From contig DATKXS010000154.1 in NCBI GenBank assembly GCA_035528895.1, positions 1-32,417 on the forward strand: DNA of 32,417 nucleotides. Direction: 5' to 3'. The stretch is from UBA8522 sp035528895. GTDB taxonomy: Bacteria; Acidobacteriota; Aminicenantia; Aminicenantales; UBA8522. A model generated the notes under the pieces. That model was given only the letters and a program-made list of their open reading frames with translations. It was not told the origin of the DNA and did not search any database. A program made the position numbers and the translations under genes. Positions 1 through 7,340 of this stretch are shown here, in pieces (within the stretch, counting starts at the first letter, position 1; each line of letters opens with the position of its first letter).

Positions 1-97
1 TCCCGAGCACTTCGTCTTCAAATCCGGGGACGGCTACCAGCAGGCCTTGGCTCAGTTCGGCTTTCTTGTCGTCAACATCGACAACCGCGGGCTGCAA
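1..97 (+). pseudogene. Remnant of an S9 (prolyl oligopeptidase) family peptidase
   Basis: Reading from base 2 on the plus strand gives PEHFVFKSGDG joined directly to YQQALAQFGFLVVNIDNRG. In S9 peptidases the first motif opens the catalytic alpha/beta-hydrolase domain, and the second (long hydrophobic strand followed by DNRG) lies roughly 50 residues further on, after the YGGP segment. Here they are fused in frame, so the intervening segment appears deleted. Similarity stops right after DNRG, where the tail end of the convergent propeller gene begins, and the catalytic Ser, Asp and His regions are absent. The window edge hides what lies upstream. Seen: the peptide. Known: the family motif order. 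Inferred: a decayed gene rather than a working one; an assembly joint at the contig end is the alternative. Confidence 0.45.
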
Positions 98-104
98 AAA
101 GAAA

Positions 105-2207
105 TCATTCAGATATTTTATAGATTTTTTCAAGCTCTTGAACCAGGTTCTCAATCACCCTGATTTCCATTGCCATTTCACGGACGGCAAGCGCGATTTG
201 CTTTCCATCAGGATGAATGCCGAAGACATCAGCTCTGTTTTTTGAGTGCCAGACCTTCTGGGGAACGCCCCCCTCCGCGGGGATGCGCCATAAACTGGTC
301 CCATCTTTTCTTTCGGTAAAATATACATATTTCCCATCGGGAGACCAGATGGCTGTCCCCAAACCAAACGCTTCCCGAGGAGGACACAATTCTTTTTCCG
401 GCCCACCCTCTACAGGGATTGTGTAGAGACGGCTTTTCTTTTCCTCTAAATTCTGCACTCCGAAAAGCAGGTTTTTGCCGTCAGGGGACAGTTTCATGAC
501 GCTCCTCTCAAACCGGGAGTTCTTGTAAAGGACGGTATCCTCCCCAGTTGCCAGATCACGCTTGACAAGCCGGTCCGTAAAAAACAGAAAGAAGATACTC
601 TTCCCATCCGAAGACCACTGAACATCGGAGAGAGGAAAGGCATCATCGCCTGGCGGATTAATTTTTCCTTTATAGTCCAATAAATTCACAATTTGGGTTG
701 TTTGGTCTGTTTTTACATCAACAGTGTAGATGCCTGCGCTTTTTGTGCGATTGCTTTTTTCATAGCCGACAACCGAGATCGAATTGCCGTCCGGAGACCA
801 GCAGGCCGACGCGGCGTTCAGGTTCTCCGCCAATTTTCTTTCTTCGGCGGTTTTCAGGTCCTGAATAATGAGTAGCCGGTGGGGGTTATCCGCTCCGGAT
901 TCCTCCTCAATATAGGATAGATATTGCCCATCGGGAGACCATTCTATCCAGATCTTCGAACCCAACAAGGTTTTGCCCGATTTCTCATCCAGCTGGCCCG
1001 TCTCAGCATTGAATGGTGCAAGATAAGCATTGAAATTGCGCTTGTTAAAGCCGATAAAGCAGTCCCCGTTTTGGGCAAAACCCACCGGATCAACTTCGCC
1101 GATATCTGTATATATTCGCTTTTCCGGTCCGGATGGCTTCCCGCCGTCAACAGGTATTGCCCATAGATCCCATGTCCCTGAACGGTCACTTATGAACAGG
1201 AATTCTTTTCTTCCGGGGACCCAGCCGAGCACCCTGTCGTTAGCCGGATGTTTAACCAGGGAAATTTCACTAGCCCCCTCCATAGTCATTAAATTGATGT
1301 CAAATTTCCCACCGTCGGTTTCATCGGCAAAATCATAAGCGATATATTTTTCGTCCGGAGAACAGGATAGCCGGGGCCATTTTGTGAGCTCGAATGTCTT
1401 CAGCTCGCGTATTGTCCCATCCGAAATCCGGAGGGAGCAGCACAGAGCCACTTGTGTCGCATAGTTGTGTCTGGCAATAATAAGCTCTTCATCAGAAAGC
1501 CATGCTGCAGGATATACATGCTCGCCTTCGCGGCGGTAGAGCTTACGGGGCGAGGGATTATCCACATCAACGAGAAGCAGGTCATAGGTATGGTTGGGAT
1601 GCCACCAGGAGTAGGCGATTTGCCTGCCGTTCTTAGAAAACAGAGGGGTCATGGCAAAACCCTTTGCCAGGCCGAGGTCCGCTTCATGGGTCAGGATCTT
1701 GTCTTCCCCGCTGATCAAGTCATGGATGGCTAAGTCTCCTTCTCCCCAATGGACACAAGCGAGAAAGCGTCCATCGGGAGATACCGACCCCAAAAAATCG
1801 GTTAAAGGTTTTTTCCAGACTTGTCTGATTCTGATTCCCTCCGGCTCTTCGAGTTTTTCATCTGGCCGTTTCAATTTCGAAAGCCGGCCCTTGGCCTTGG
1901 CCACGACCTCTTTTTGTTCTCCGTAGTCCTGAATGACCGTCTGATAGGCGTTTTGCGCCTCTTGGTTTCCCAGTTGTTCATAGCACAGCCCGATATGGAA
2001 TTGTGCCTCTGCGGCGAGCTCCCGATTTCCCGGGAACTGTTTTAAGATCGTCTTATACAGCTCAATGGCCTCCATCATTTTTCCCTCGTTTCTCTCCAGG
2101 CGCAGCGCTTTCTGGAAAAGGTCCTCGCCGGTCTGGGAATAGGCCCCTAAAACCGCGGCCGTGATAAGAAGCCCTAAAACTGCCAAAAGTGTTGACTTGT
2201 TTGACAT
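105..2207 (-). CDS. Exported TPR plus WD40-like (PD40/TolB-type) beta-propeller protein
   Basis: About 700 residues. An N-terminal signal peptide or membrane anchor (LLAVLGLLITAAVLGAYS) is followed by a TPR-type helical region of about 90 residues (GEDLFQKALRLERNEG to roughly residue 110), then a long propeller with about ten PD40-type repeats (SPDGRFLACV, SPDEKYIAYD, SPDGQYLSYI, SPDGKYVYFT and similar). Such proteins are exported scaffolds related to TolB; no catalytic motif is visible, so the likely role is binding in the periplasm or at the cell surface. The start at 2207 was chosen because a strong GAGGAG ribosome site lies just upstream and the signal peptide follows; the frame continues 18 codons further up without support. 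Four Pho-box-like direct repeats lie 56-94 nt upstream, suggesting control by the adjacent two-component system. Function beyond the fold is not known. Confidence 0.8.
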   Translation of the reverse strand: MSNKSTLLAVLGLLITAAVLGAYSQTGEDLFQKALRLERNEGKMMEAIELYKTILKQFPGNRELAAEAQFHIGLCYEQLGNQEAQNAYQTVIQDYGEQKEVVAKAKGRLSKLKRPDEKLEEPEGIRIRQVWKKPLTDFLGSVSPDGRFLACVHWGEGDLAIHDLISGEDKILTHEADLGLAKGFAMTPLFSKNGRQIAYSWWHPNHTYDLLLVDVDNPSPRKLYRREGEHVYPAAWLSDEELIIARHNYATQVALCCSLRISDGTIRELKTFELTKWPRLSCSPDEKYIAYDFADETDGGKFDINLMTMEGASEISLVKHPANDRVLGWVPGRKEFLFISDRSGTWDLWAIPVDGGKPSGPEKRIYTDIGEVDPVGFAQNGDCFIGFNKRNFNAYLAPFNAETGQLDEKSGKTLLGSKIWIEWSPDGQYLSYIEEESGADNPHRLLIIQDLKTAEERKLAENLNAASACWSPDGNSISVVGYEKSNRTKSAGIYTVDVKTDQTTQIVNLLDYKGKINPPGDDAFPLSDVQWSSDGKSIFFLFFTDRLVKRDLATGEDTVLYKNSRFERSVMKLSPDGKNLLFGVQNLEEKKSRLYTIPVEGGPEKELCPPREAFGLGTAIWSPDGKYVYFTERKDGTSLWRIPAEGGVPQKVWHSKNRADVFGIHPDGKQIALAVREMAMEIRVIENLVQELEKIYKISE

Positions 2208-2262
2208 CCTTCTTCTCCTCGGACGGATTTCAATCCGAAGATACGTCTTTTGAATTCCCAAT

Positions 2263-2301
2263 GTGTCATGCGCTTGTAAGAATTTTGTAAGGATTTTGTA
2301 A
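2263..2301 (-). promoter_or_regulatory. Four 11-nt-period direct repeats (Pho-box-like operator) upstream of the propeller gene
   Basis: On the minus strand four hexamers follow one another at exactly 11-nt steps: TTTACA, CTTACA, CTTACA and ATGACA, with 5-nt AT-rich spacers. The PhoB/PhoP branch of OmpR-family regulators binds direct repeats with an 11-nt period (E. coli CTGTCAT units, B. subtilis TTAACA-N5 units). The last unit, ATGACA at 2268-2263, is placed like a -35 element: about 19 nt later there is a weak -10 (TATCTT, 2243-2238). The array lies immediately downstream of the response-regulator gene and upstream of the propeller gene at 2207. Binding is inferred. Confidence 0.5.
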
Positions 2302-2312
2302 AAACCCGATCG

Positions 2313-3014
2313 TCAAGGTTTTTCTTCATCCAAAACCAGTTTATAACCGATTCCATGCACGGTGACCAGATATCTGGGATCGGCGGGGTTTTTTTCGATC
2401 TTGGACCGCAGCTGGGCGATATGATTATCCACGGTCCGGGTGGTCGGAAACAGATCGTACCCCCAGACCTCGTCCAGGAGCTCATCCCGCGTCACGACCT
2501 CGCCCGCACGCGAGGCGAGATACTCCAGGATCCCAAACTCCTTGGGTGATAGGTTCATTGTCACATCGCCTTTGTGGGCCTCATACTTCTTGAAATTCAG
2601 GGAAACATCCCCGATTTTCAAGGAATCGGGCGGGCCCTTCGGGGCCCTTTCAGGCGTCCGCCGGAGGAGGGCTCTCACCCGGGCCAGGAGCTCCGGCAAA
2701 GAGAAGGGTTTGGTCACATAGTCGTCCGCCCCGATATCCAGCCCGCGGATCTTGTCCGGCTCCTCTCCTTTGGCGGTCAGCATTAAAACGGGAGTGGAAT
2801 TGCCCTCGGCTCTCAGCTTTCTGCAGAGCGTAAATCCGTCAATCTTAGGAATCATGATATCCAGGATGATCAGGTCGGGCTTCTCTTCTACAATTGCGGC
2901 GTATCCCATCTCCCCGTCCTCGGCCGTAAGGACTTCATAGGATTTGAAGGTCAGCACATCTTTCAGTCCGCTCAGTATGGAAACATCATCCTCGATGATC
3001 AATATTCGTTTCAT
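2313..3014 (-). CDS. OmpR/PhoB-family response regulator
   Basis: 233 residues, normal for the family. The receiver domain (1-120) has the acidic pair D9/D10, the phospho-acceptor D52 in LIILDIMIP, T80 and K102 (VTKPF). The C-terminal winged helix (about 130-228) carries the usual LSPKEFGILEYL, VTRDELLDEVWGYD, RTVDNHIAQLRSKIE and VHGIGYKL segments, so it binds DNA, most likely direct repeats. The start ATG overlaps the kinase stop by 4 nt, so the pair is translated together. The receiver and output sequences look most like PhoB/PhoP; 11-nt direct repeats upstream of its own operon and of the next gene fit that assignment. The signal sensed is unknown, and no pst or pho transport gene is in view, so a phosphate role is not shown. 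Confidence 0.93.
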   Translation of the reverse strand: MKRILIIEDDVSILSGLKDVLTFKSYEVLTAEDGEMGYAAIVEEKPDLIILDIMIPKIDGFTLCRKLRAEGNSTPVLMLTAKGEEPDKIRGLDIGADDYVTKPFSLPELLARVRALLRRTPERAPKGPPDSLKIGDVSLNFKKYEAHKGDVTMNLSPKEFGILEYLASRAGEVVTRDELLDEVWGYDLFPTTRTVDNHIAQLRSKIEKNPADPRYLVTVHGIGYKLVLDEEKP

Positions 3015-4987
3015 TCCTCCTCCACAGGGAGAATAATAGAAAAGGTGCTTCCTTCTCCCGGCCGACTGAGGACTTCCACACGTCCACCGTGGGCTTCGGC
3101 GATATGGGAGACGATCGTCAGTCCCAAACCGGTGCCCGGAATTCTCTGGTTTTCGGACCCGGGGGCCCTGAAGAACTTGCCAAAAATACGAGTTTTGTTC
3201 TCATCAGCGATCCCGATGCCAAAATCGATGACGTCGATGCAGATCGATTTTTCCCTCCGGTAAAGTCTCAAGCGTAGTTCTCGGTTCTTGCCTGAATATT
3301 TTACGGCGTTATCGAGGAGGTTGAGGACCGCCTGTTCAAGAGCATCTTTGTCCGCTTGGACTTGGGGAAGGCCTTTATCCGCCTCGATCTGCAAGCTGAA
3401 TCCCTTCTGACCGATGGAAAAGACCATGGCCTTCGCCGCGGCCCGTATGACATCCTCGAGAGATAGGGGTTCAAAACGGTAGGTCCTCGTTCCCTGCTCG
3501 ATCTTGGAATAATCCAAAACATTGTTCAGCAATCGGCTCAAGCGTTCGCTCTCGCTGATGATCGTCCGCAGATACTCCTGCTGCGCCTCAGGCTGACTTT
3601 GCACGCCCATGGCCAGAGCCTCGGCAAACATGCGGATGGCCGTCAAGGGGGTTTTGAGCTCATGGGAAACACTTGCGGCAAAATGGGACTTCATATCCGC
3701 GAGCGCCAGTTCCCGACGGACATCTCGCCAGAGGAGATACATACCGAAGCCGGTGAATCCGATCACGAGGATAAGAATCGACCAGTATAGAATGGGGAAC
3801 GGAAGCGATGAACTGGACCAGGCGGATATCCCGGTTTCCTCAAAATGGAGCCGGAATCCCTGAAAGGAACTCCCGGGAGGTATTCCCTCCGCGCCGGGGC
3901 CGGTGACAATCAGGCAGGAGCCTGGAAAAGTATCGGTCAAACCGCTCTTCTCAATCACGGAGCGAAGGACCTCCGGTCCGTGGAACGCGAAGAGATACTG
4001 CGCTTCACCCCCAAAGCCAGCGCGGACGCCCACAAGCCAGGGGACATCTCCATGGGCCTCCCAAGTTGATAATTCGTTCGCTCGTGATGATGAATTCCGA
4101 CGTGATATCCATCCCGCTACAAACGCTTTAAGCGCCGGGATCCTCTCTAGATTCGCGAGTTCATTTTCCACCGACTGCCTCAGTTGATTGACTTTGTCCG
4201 AAGGAAGAGAACCGTGTGCATTGGCTTCAAGCTGCACAGTGATATCACGGATGAAATAAAATGCGGCCGGCGGAAGCCACCCGCTACCCCTCATGAGTCC
4301 TTCAAGCCTACTCAGAATGGGCCCGTTGTCTCCGCTCAGCCCGGAGAGCCGATCTGCAGCATAAAGTGAGAAAGGGATGCCGTATTCATCGGTCAAATCG
4401 CCTGATTGATCAAGGATCTCTTTGTAGAGACGAAGGGCTTCCTCCTCGTCGCCGGATTTGACCAGGATTCTTCCGATCTGCAATCTGACAAAGCTCTTTT
4501 GAGAAGCCGAATCCGCCAAGGACAGGGCTTGGTTCAATAGGCTCAATGCTTGGCGAAGGTTTTTTATCGAGAACTCAGCATGTTGGGCCTGAAGAATAAG
4601 CTCTCCCGAACGATCATCCTGTGAGGACAACACCTGCTTTCCGGCACCATCCCAAGGCATTTGGAGCTCCCCATCTTGGATACGACCCATAAAGACCAAA
4701 TCGGAGTGTGTGAGGTGGATTTTACGGACGATAGAGGAATCAGCGGACAATTCTCGCAGACGGTCCTGGACTGCTTTTTCCAATCTGTCCGCCATGTGCC
4801 GGCCGATTTCTTCGGCCTTCTGCTGTCGGGATTCTTCCGCACGTCGTATTCTCAATTCGTTGTCCTGCCGGTTCATGCGGAGTGTGAAAAAAAGAAGGAC
4901 CAAGGCCGGCAGAAGAACAGAACCTCCAAAAAGAAGGATTTGCCTTTGATGGTTTCTCTTTGGCCGGCGGGAAGAAAGAGAATTCAC
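3011..4987 (-). CDS. Membrane sensor histidine kinase (partner of the adjacent regulator)
   Basis: 658 residues. One membrane segment near residues 17-37 and a second near 399-419 enclose a large extracytoplasmic region of about 360 residues, part of which (LRQALSLLNQALSLAD and following) looks like TPR helices. The cytoplasmic part has the H-box SHELKTPLTAIRMF (phospho-accepting H442), an N-box NLLDNAVKYS (about 556-563), DFGIGI and GTGLGLTIV, so both HisKA and HATPase_c domains are intact. There is no HAMP or PAS domain between TM2 and the H-box. Sensor kinases of this branch phosphorylate the paired OmpR-type regulator. The start is GTG with no convincing Shine-Dalgarno sequence; a -10-like hexamer lies only a few bases upstream, so the mRNA may be almost leaderless. 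The big sensor region does not resemble the short PhoR type, so the ligand is open. Confidence 0.9.
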   Translation of the reverse strand: MNSLSSRRPKRNHQRQILLFGGSVLLPALVLLFFTLRMNRQDNELRIRRAEESRQQKAEEIGRHMADRLEKAVQDRLRELSADSSIVRKIHLTHSDLVFMGRIQDGELQMPWDGAGKQVLSSQDDRSGELILQAQHAEFSIKNLRQALSLLNQALSLADSASQKSFVRLQIGRILVKSGDEEEALRLYKEILDQSGDLTDEYGIPFSLYAADRLSGLSGDNGPILSRLEGLMRGSGWLPPAAFYFIRDITVQLEANAHGSLPSDKVNQLRQSVENELANLERIPALKAFVAGWISRRNSSSRANELSTWEAHGDVPWLVGVRAGFGGEAQYLFAFHGPEVLRSVIEKSGLTDTFPGSCLIVTGPGAEGIPPGSSFQGFRLHFEETGISAWSSSSLPFPILYWSILILVIGFTGFGMYLLWRDVRRELALADMKSHFAASVSHELKTPLTAIRMFAEALAMGVQSQPEAQQEYLRTIISESERLSRLLNNVLDYSKIEQGTRTYRFEPLSLEDVIRAAAKAMVFSIGQKGFSLQIEADKGLPQVQADKDALEQAVLNLLDNAVKYSGKNRELRLRLYRREKSICIDVIDFGIGIADENKTRIFGKFFRAPGSENQRIPGTGLGLTIVSHIAEAHGGRVEVLSRPGEGSTFSIILPVEEE

Positions 4988-4993
4988 TTCGTT

Positions 4994-5034
4994 ATAGTAT
5001 CATTTTCAGAAGCCGGGTTGTCATGAAATTGTAA
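4994..5034 (-). promoter_or_regulatory. Candidate Pho-box promoter of the kinase-regulator operon
   Basis: On the minus strand TTTACA and ATGACA (within 5035-5018) are spaced by 11 nt with a 5-nt AT-rich spacer, the same unit pair as at the right end of the array upstream of the propeller gene. TGACAA (5023-5018) can serve as a -35, with an 18-nt spacer to TACTAT (4999-4994) as -10. The kinase GTG begins 6 nt after that -10, so transcription would start at or next to the start codon. Autoregulation by the encoded regulator is the natural reading but is inferred. Confidence 0.45.
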
Positions 5035-5042
5035 AGAGTGAG

Positions 5043-5071
5043 GCGGGTGCTCAAGCGGTCAGGACACCCGC
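5043..5071 (-). terminator. Hairpin after pdxA, possible weak terminator
   Basis: A perfect 7-bp inverted repeat (GCGGGTG and CACCCGC, 15-nt loop) begins at the last base of the pdxA stop codon. On the minus strand it is followed by CTCACTCTTT, only a weak T-rich tract, so termination would be partial. It separates pdxA from the kinase promoter. Confidence 0.3.
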
Positions 5072-6048
5072 TAAGAAGTCTTAGAGAAAGCGACGGCCAG
5101 CTTGATCGCCTCGACAAGGCTTCGCGGGGAGGCGGCGTTCTTGCCGGCGATGTCAAAGGCCGTGCCGTGGTCGGGCGAAGTGCGGATAAAGGGCAGGCCC
5201 AGGCTGACATTGACCCCGGTCTCGAACGCTTCCAGCTTGAAAGGGATGAGGCCCTGGTCATGATAGAGGGCGATGACGATCTTGTTTCTCTGCCCCAAGG
5301 CCTTCCGGAAAACGACGTCGGGCGGAAAAGGGCCGCTGATCCTGATCCCCTCCCGGCGCGCTTTCTTGACCGCCGGCGTGACCTCGTCGATCTCTTCGCG
5401 GCCCAGCAGGCCGTCTTCTCCGGCGTGGGGATTGAGCCCGGCGACCAGGAATTCGAACCTTCCGGGACACACGTCCTTCAAACTTCTGTCAAGGCCGCGG
5501 AAAAAACGCCCCAGATTCTCCTTCTCGACTTTGCGCAAGGCCGCCTTCAGAGGCAGATGATGACTCACCAAGGCGACCTTTAGCGTCTCGGACCAGAAGG
5601 CCATGATGGCCTCCGGATAGAGCCGGCTCAGGTATTCGGTATGACCTCTCCAGCGAAGGCCGGCCAACGCCCATGACTTTTTGGAGATCGGGGCCGTGAC
5701 AACAGCCTCAAGCCGTCCCCTGCGGGCTTCGTCGACGGCGGCTTGGAAATATCGGAAGGACGCCCGCCCGTTCCCGGCCGTGGGCATCCCTTTCTTCAGA
5801 GTCTTTGGAGAGACCGGCAGATCGTGAAAGGATAGGGTCCCGGATGAAACCGGTTTTCGGACGCCGGCCGGAGCGAAATCGAAGTGGATCCCGACGGACT
5901 TTTCCTCCGTCCGGAGGACGCGCTCGGAACCGAAAAGAACGTATTCCGCCAGAGGAAGCTTGTGCTCCCCGGCGAAGGCCTTGAGGACGATCTCCGGCCC
6001 CACCCCCCCTGGATCACCGAGCGTGATCCCGATCCTCGGAAGAGTCAT
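5071..6048 (-). CDS. pdxA: 4-hydroxythreonine-4-phosphate dehydrogenase PdxA
   Basis: 325 residues, typical length. Catalyses NAD-dependent oxidation of 4-phosphohydroxy-L-threonine in the DXP-dependent pyridoxal 5'-phosphate pathway, in the cytoplasm. Visible family motifs: GITLGDPGGVGPEI at the N-terminus, VTAPISK, RGHTEYL (H136), ALVSHHLPL, LNPHAGEDG (H208), LYHDQGLIPFK (H263) and the long conserved C-terminal LGLPFIRTSPDHGTAFD. The metal-ligand histidines correspond to those of E. coli PdxA. Its ATG overlaps the stop of the Hfq-like gene by 4 nt, so the two are one operon. No other vitamin B6 gene (pdxJ, pdxB) is in the window. Confidence 0.96.
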   Translation of the reverse strand: MTLPRIGITLGDPGGVGPEIVLKAFAGEHKLPLAEYVLFGSERVLRTEEKSVGIHFDFAPAGVRKPVSSGTLSFHDLPVSPKTLKKGMPTAGNGRASFRYFQAAVDEARRGRLEAVVTAPISKKSWALAGLRWRGHTEYLSRLYPEAIMAFWSETLKVALVSHHLPLKAALRKVEKENLGRFFRGLDRSLKDVCPGRFEFLVAGLNPHAGEDGLLGREEIDEVTPAVKKARREGIRISGPFPPDVVFRKALGQRNKIVIALYHDQGLIPFKLEAFETGVNVSLGLPFIRTSPDHGTAFDIAGKNAASPRSLVEAIKLAVAFSKTS

Positions 6049-6380
6049 CGGCTTTTCTTCTTGGTATCCGCCTCTTTTTTGATGTCTTCCGTCTTATAGA
6101 GATACTTGATGTTGGCCTTGTAGACCAACAGGTTGGGAGCATCGTCCCGGTTGAGCTTGAAACAGTTGCGGTCGTACCACTCGATGAACCCCTCGATGAC
6201 CTGGCCGTCGACGAAGGCCACGGCCATCTTGGTCTTCTTGTTCATCTGCTTGAGATAATAATAGTTCTCGGCGTGGGTATCATAGGGAGGGTGCATCTTT
6301 CTCTTCTCCAGGTCGCGGTGCTCCTTTTCCCGGCTATCCCGGATCTCGGCCAGGTTGGGTCTGATGAGTCTTCGGTTCAT
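6045..6380 (-). CDS. Divergent Hfq-like Sm-fold RNA-binding protein
   Basis: 111 residues. After a charged N-terminal extension of about 37 residues comes one Sm/Hfq-type domain (about 38-97): the helix-like ENYYYLKQMNKK, then strands VAFVDGQVIEGFIEWYDRNC (Sm1-like, with V-x-G and the G-x-I-x-x-Y/F-D pattern) and LVYKANIKYLYK (Sm2-like; canonical Hfq has YKHAIS at this place). Hfq forms hexameric rings that pair small RNAs with mRNA. The residues of the canonical Sm2 box are altered (KANIKY for KHAIST) and the N-terminal extension is unusual, so binding preferences may differ. First gene of an operon with pdxA, behind a good sigma-70 promoter. The family assignment is by pattern; functional equivalence to Hfq is inferred. 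Confidence 0.7.
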   Translation of the reverse strand: MNRRLIRPNLAEIRDSREKEHRDLEKRKMHPPYDTHAENYYYLKQMNKKTKMAVAFVDGQVIEGFIEWYDRNCFKLNRDDAPNLLVYKANIKYLYKTEDIKKEADTKKKSR

Positions 6381-6427
6381 AGAAATTCTCCACCGAATGG
6401 ATTGATTTGAGAATTCGATTGTTAATT

Positions 6428-6456
6428 ATTTTACCACTTTCCCGGCCGGACTTCAA
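6428..6456 (-). promoter_or_regulatory. Sigma-70-type promoter for the Hfq-like/pdxA operon
   Basis: Minus strand: -35 TTGAAG (6456-6451), 17-nt spacer, -10 TAAAAT (6433-6428). The -35 overlaps the stop codon of the upstream GDSL hydrolase gene. Predicted transcription start near 6421, about 40 nt before the ATG at 6380. Confidence 0.5.
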
Positions 6457-7130
6457 TACCCGGAGAGAAGTGGATGCAGGGCCTCCAGCCAATTGCGGGC
6501 CATGAGCCTGTATCCTTTGCTCGTCGGATGGACATCCGGAAGAAACTCCGGCGACCGGAGAAAAAGCGAATAATTGTCGACAACCGGCAGCCGCTCAGCG
6601 GCGGCGATCTTGCGGATCAGCGGATTGATCTCCTCCGCCACCCTGTCTCTGGAATCCGGACCGAACGGCGGAGAGAATTCCTCGGGAAGGGGGGGGATGG
6701 TGGCGAGGAGAACACGCGCCCGCTCGCCCCGGCGGTCGGTGAACTCCCGGAAAAGGCCGATGATCGCTTCCAGGTTGCGGCCGAAGGCGTCGGTGGGCGT
6801 CTGGTCGCCGTCCACCCGGACGTCGTTCGTGCCCAGCTGGAGGAGGATGAAGTCCGGATGCTCCCCGGCCATGGACGCTCCCTGCTGTCTCAGGAAGCGG
6901 AGGTACTCGCCCGAGGTATGACCTTTCCGGCCGTAGTTGAGCACCTTTGCTCTCCTCCCTTCCCGGGCGAGCAGGCGTTGGAGATGACGCGGGTATTCGG
7001 AATCCGTCAGGCTGTCCCCGGCGCAGAGGATGATGACTCCCCGGGGCGGCCGGTCACAAGCCGGGTAGACGGCGATGACTGCCAGAAGACAGAATAATGA
7101 TATCAAGATATGTTCGAAGGACCGACGCAA
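6453..7130 (-). CDS. Exported SGNH/GDSL-family hydrolase
   Basis: About 225 residues from a TTG at 7130. A hydrophobic N-terminal segment (ILISLFCLLAVIAVYPAC) acts as signal peptide, with a Cys that may mark a poor lipobox (YPAC). The SGNH blocks are clear: block I CAGDSLTDS (nucleophile Ser), the Gly block NYGRKGHTSGE, block III LQLGTNDVR (Asn) and block V LPDVHPTSKGY (Asp and His). This family hydrolyses esters such as acyl groups on lipids or sugars; the substrate here is not evident. No ATG precedes the hydrophobic segment in frame and no good ribosome site is seen, so the start is uncertain; the frame stays open far upstream, but that part is antisense-frame noise over the tolC-like gene. 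Confidence 0.75.
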   Translation of the reverse strand: MRRSFEHILISLFCLLAVIAVYPACDRPPRGVIILCAGDSLTDSEYPRHLQRLLAREGRRAKVLNYGRKGHTSGEYLRFLRQQGASMAGEHPDFILLQLGTNDVRVDGDQTPTDAFGRNLEAIIGLFREFTDRRGERARVLLATIPPLPEEFSPPFGPDSRDRVAEEINPLIRKIAAAERLPVVDNYSLFLRSPEFLPDVHPTSKGYRLMARNWLEALHPLLSGY

Positions 7131-7203
7131 GACATGTCTCTGAGATGCCCACAGGCGGCGCGGCTGAAAAGGACCCCTGCAGAACTGCGATTTCAAGTAC
7201 GCC

Positions 7204-7340
7204 TCAAAGTCTCCACCAGTAGAAAAACTTGATGAAATAGAAGCGTCCGGTGCCGCGAAAAACTCCGCTCTCTTCCCTGGCCCGGTTGTCATCGACGCCG
7301 AGATAGAAAACGGTCCCGCTTGGGGAAGTCCAATCAACGG
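7204..7340 (-). pseudogene. C-terminal remnant of an outer-membrane beta-barrel protein (possibly DUF5916-like)
   Basis: In the third minus-strand frame, beginning inside the last codons of the tolC-like gene, about 44 codons run to a TGA at 7204-7206. The translation has VDWTSPSGTVFYLGVDDNR and ends GRFYFIKFFYWWRL. Alternating hydrophobic and polar residues and an aromatic end are typical of the final strands of outer-membrane barrels; the pattern resembles the end of DUF5916/carbohydrate-binding family-9 proteins. There is no start codon or upstream part, so if real this is debris from a lost gene. The call rests on pattern only. Confidence 0.3.
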
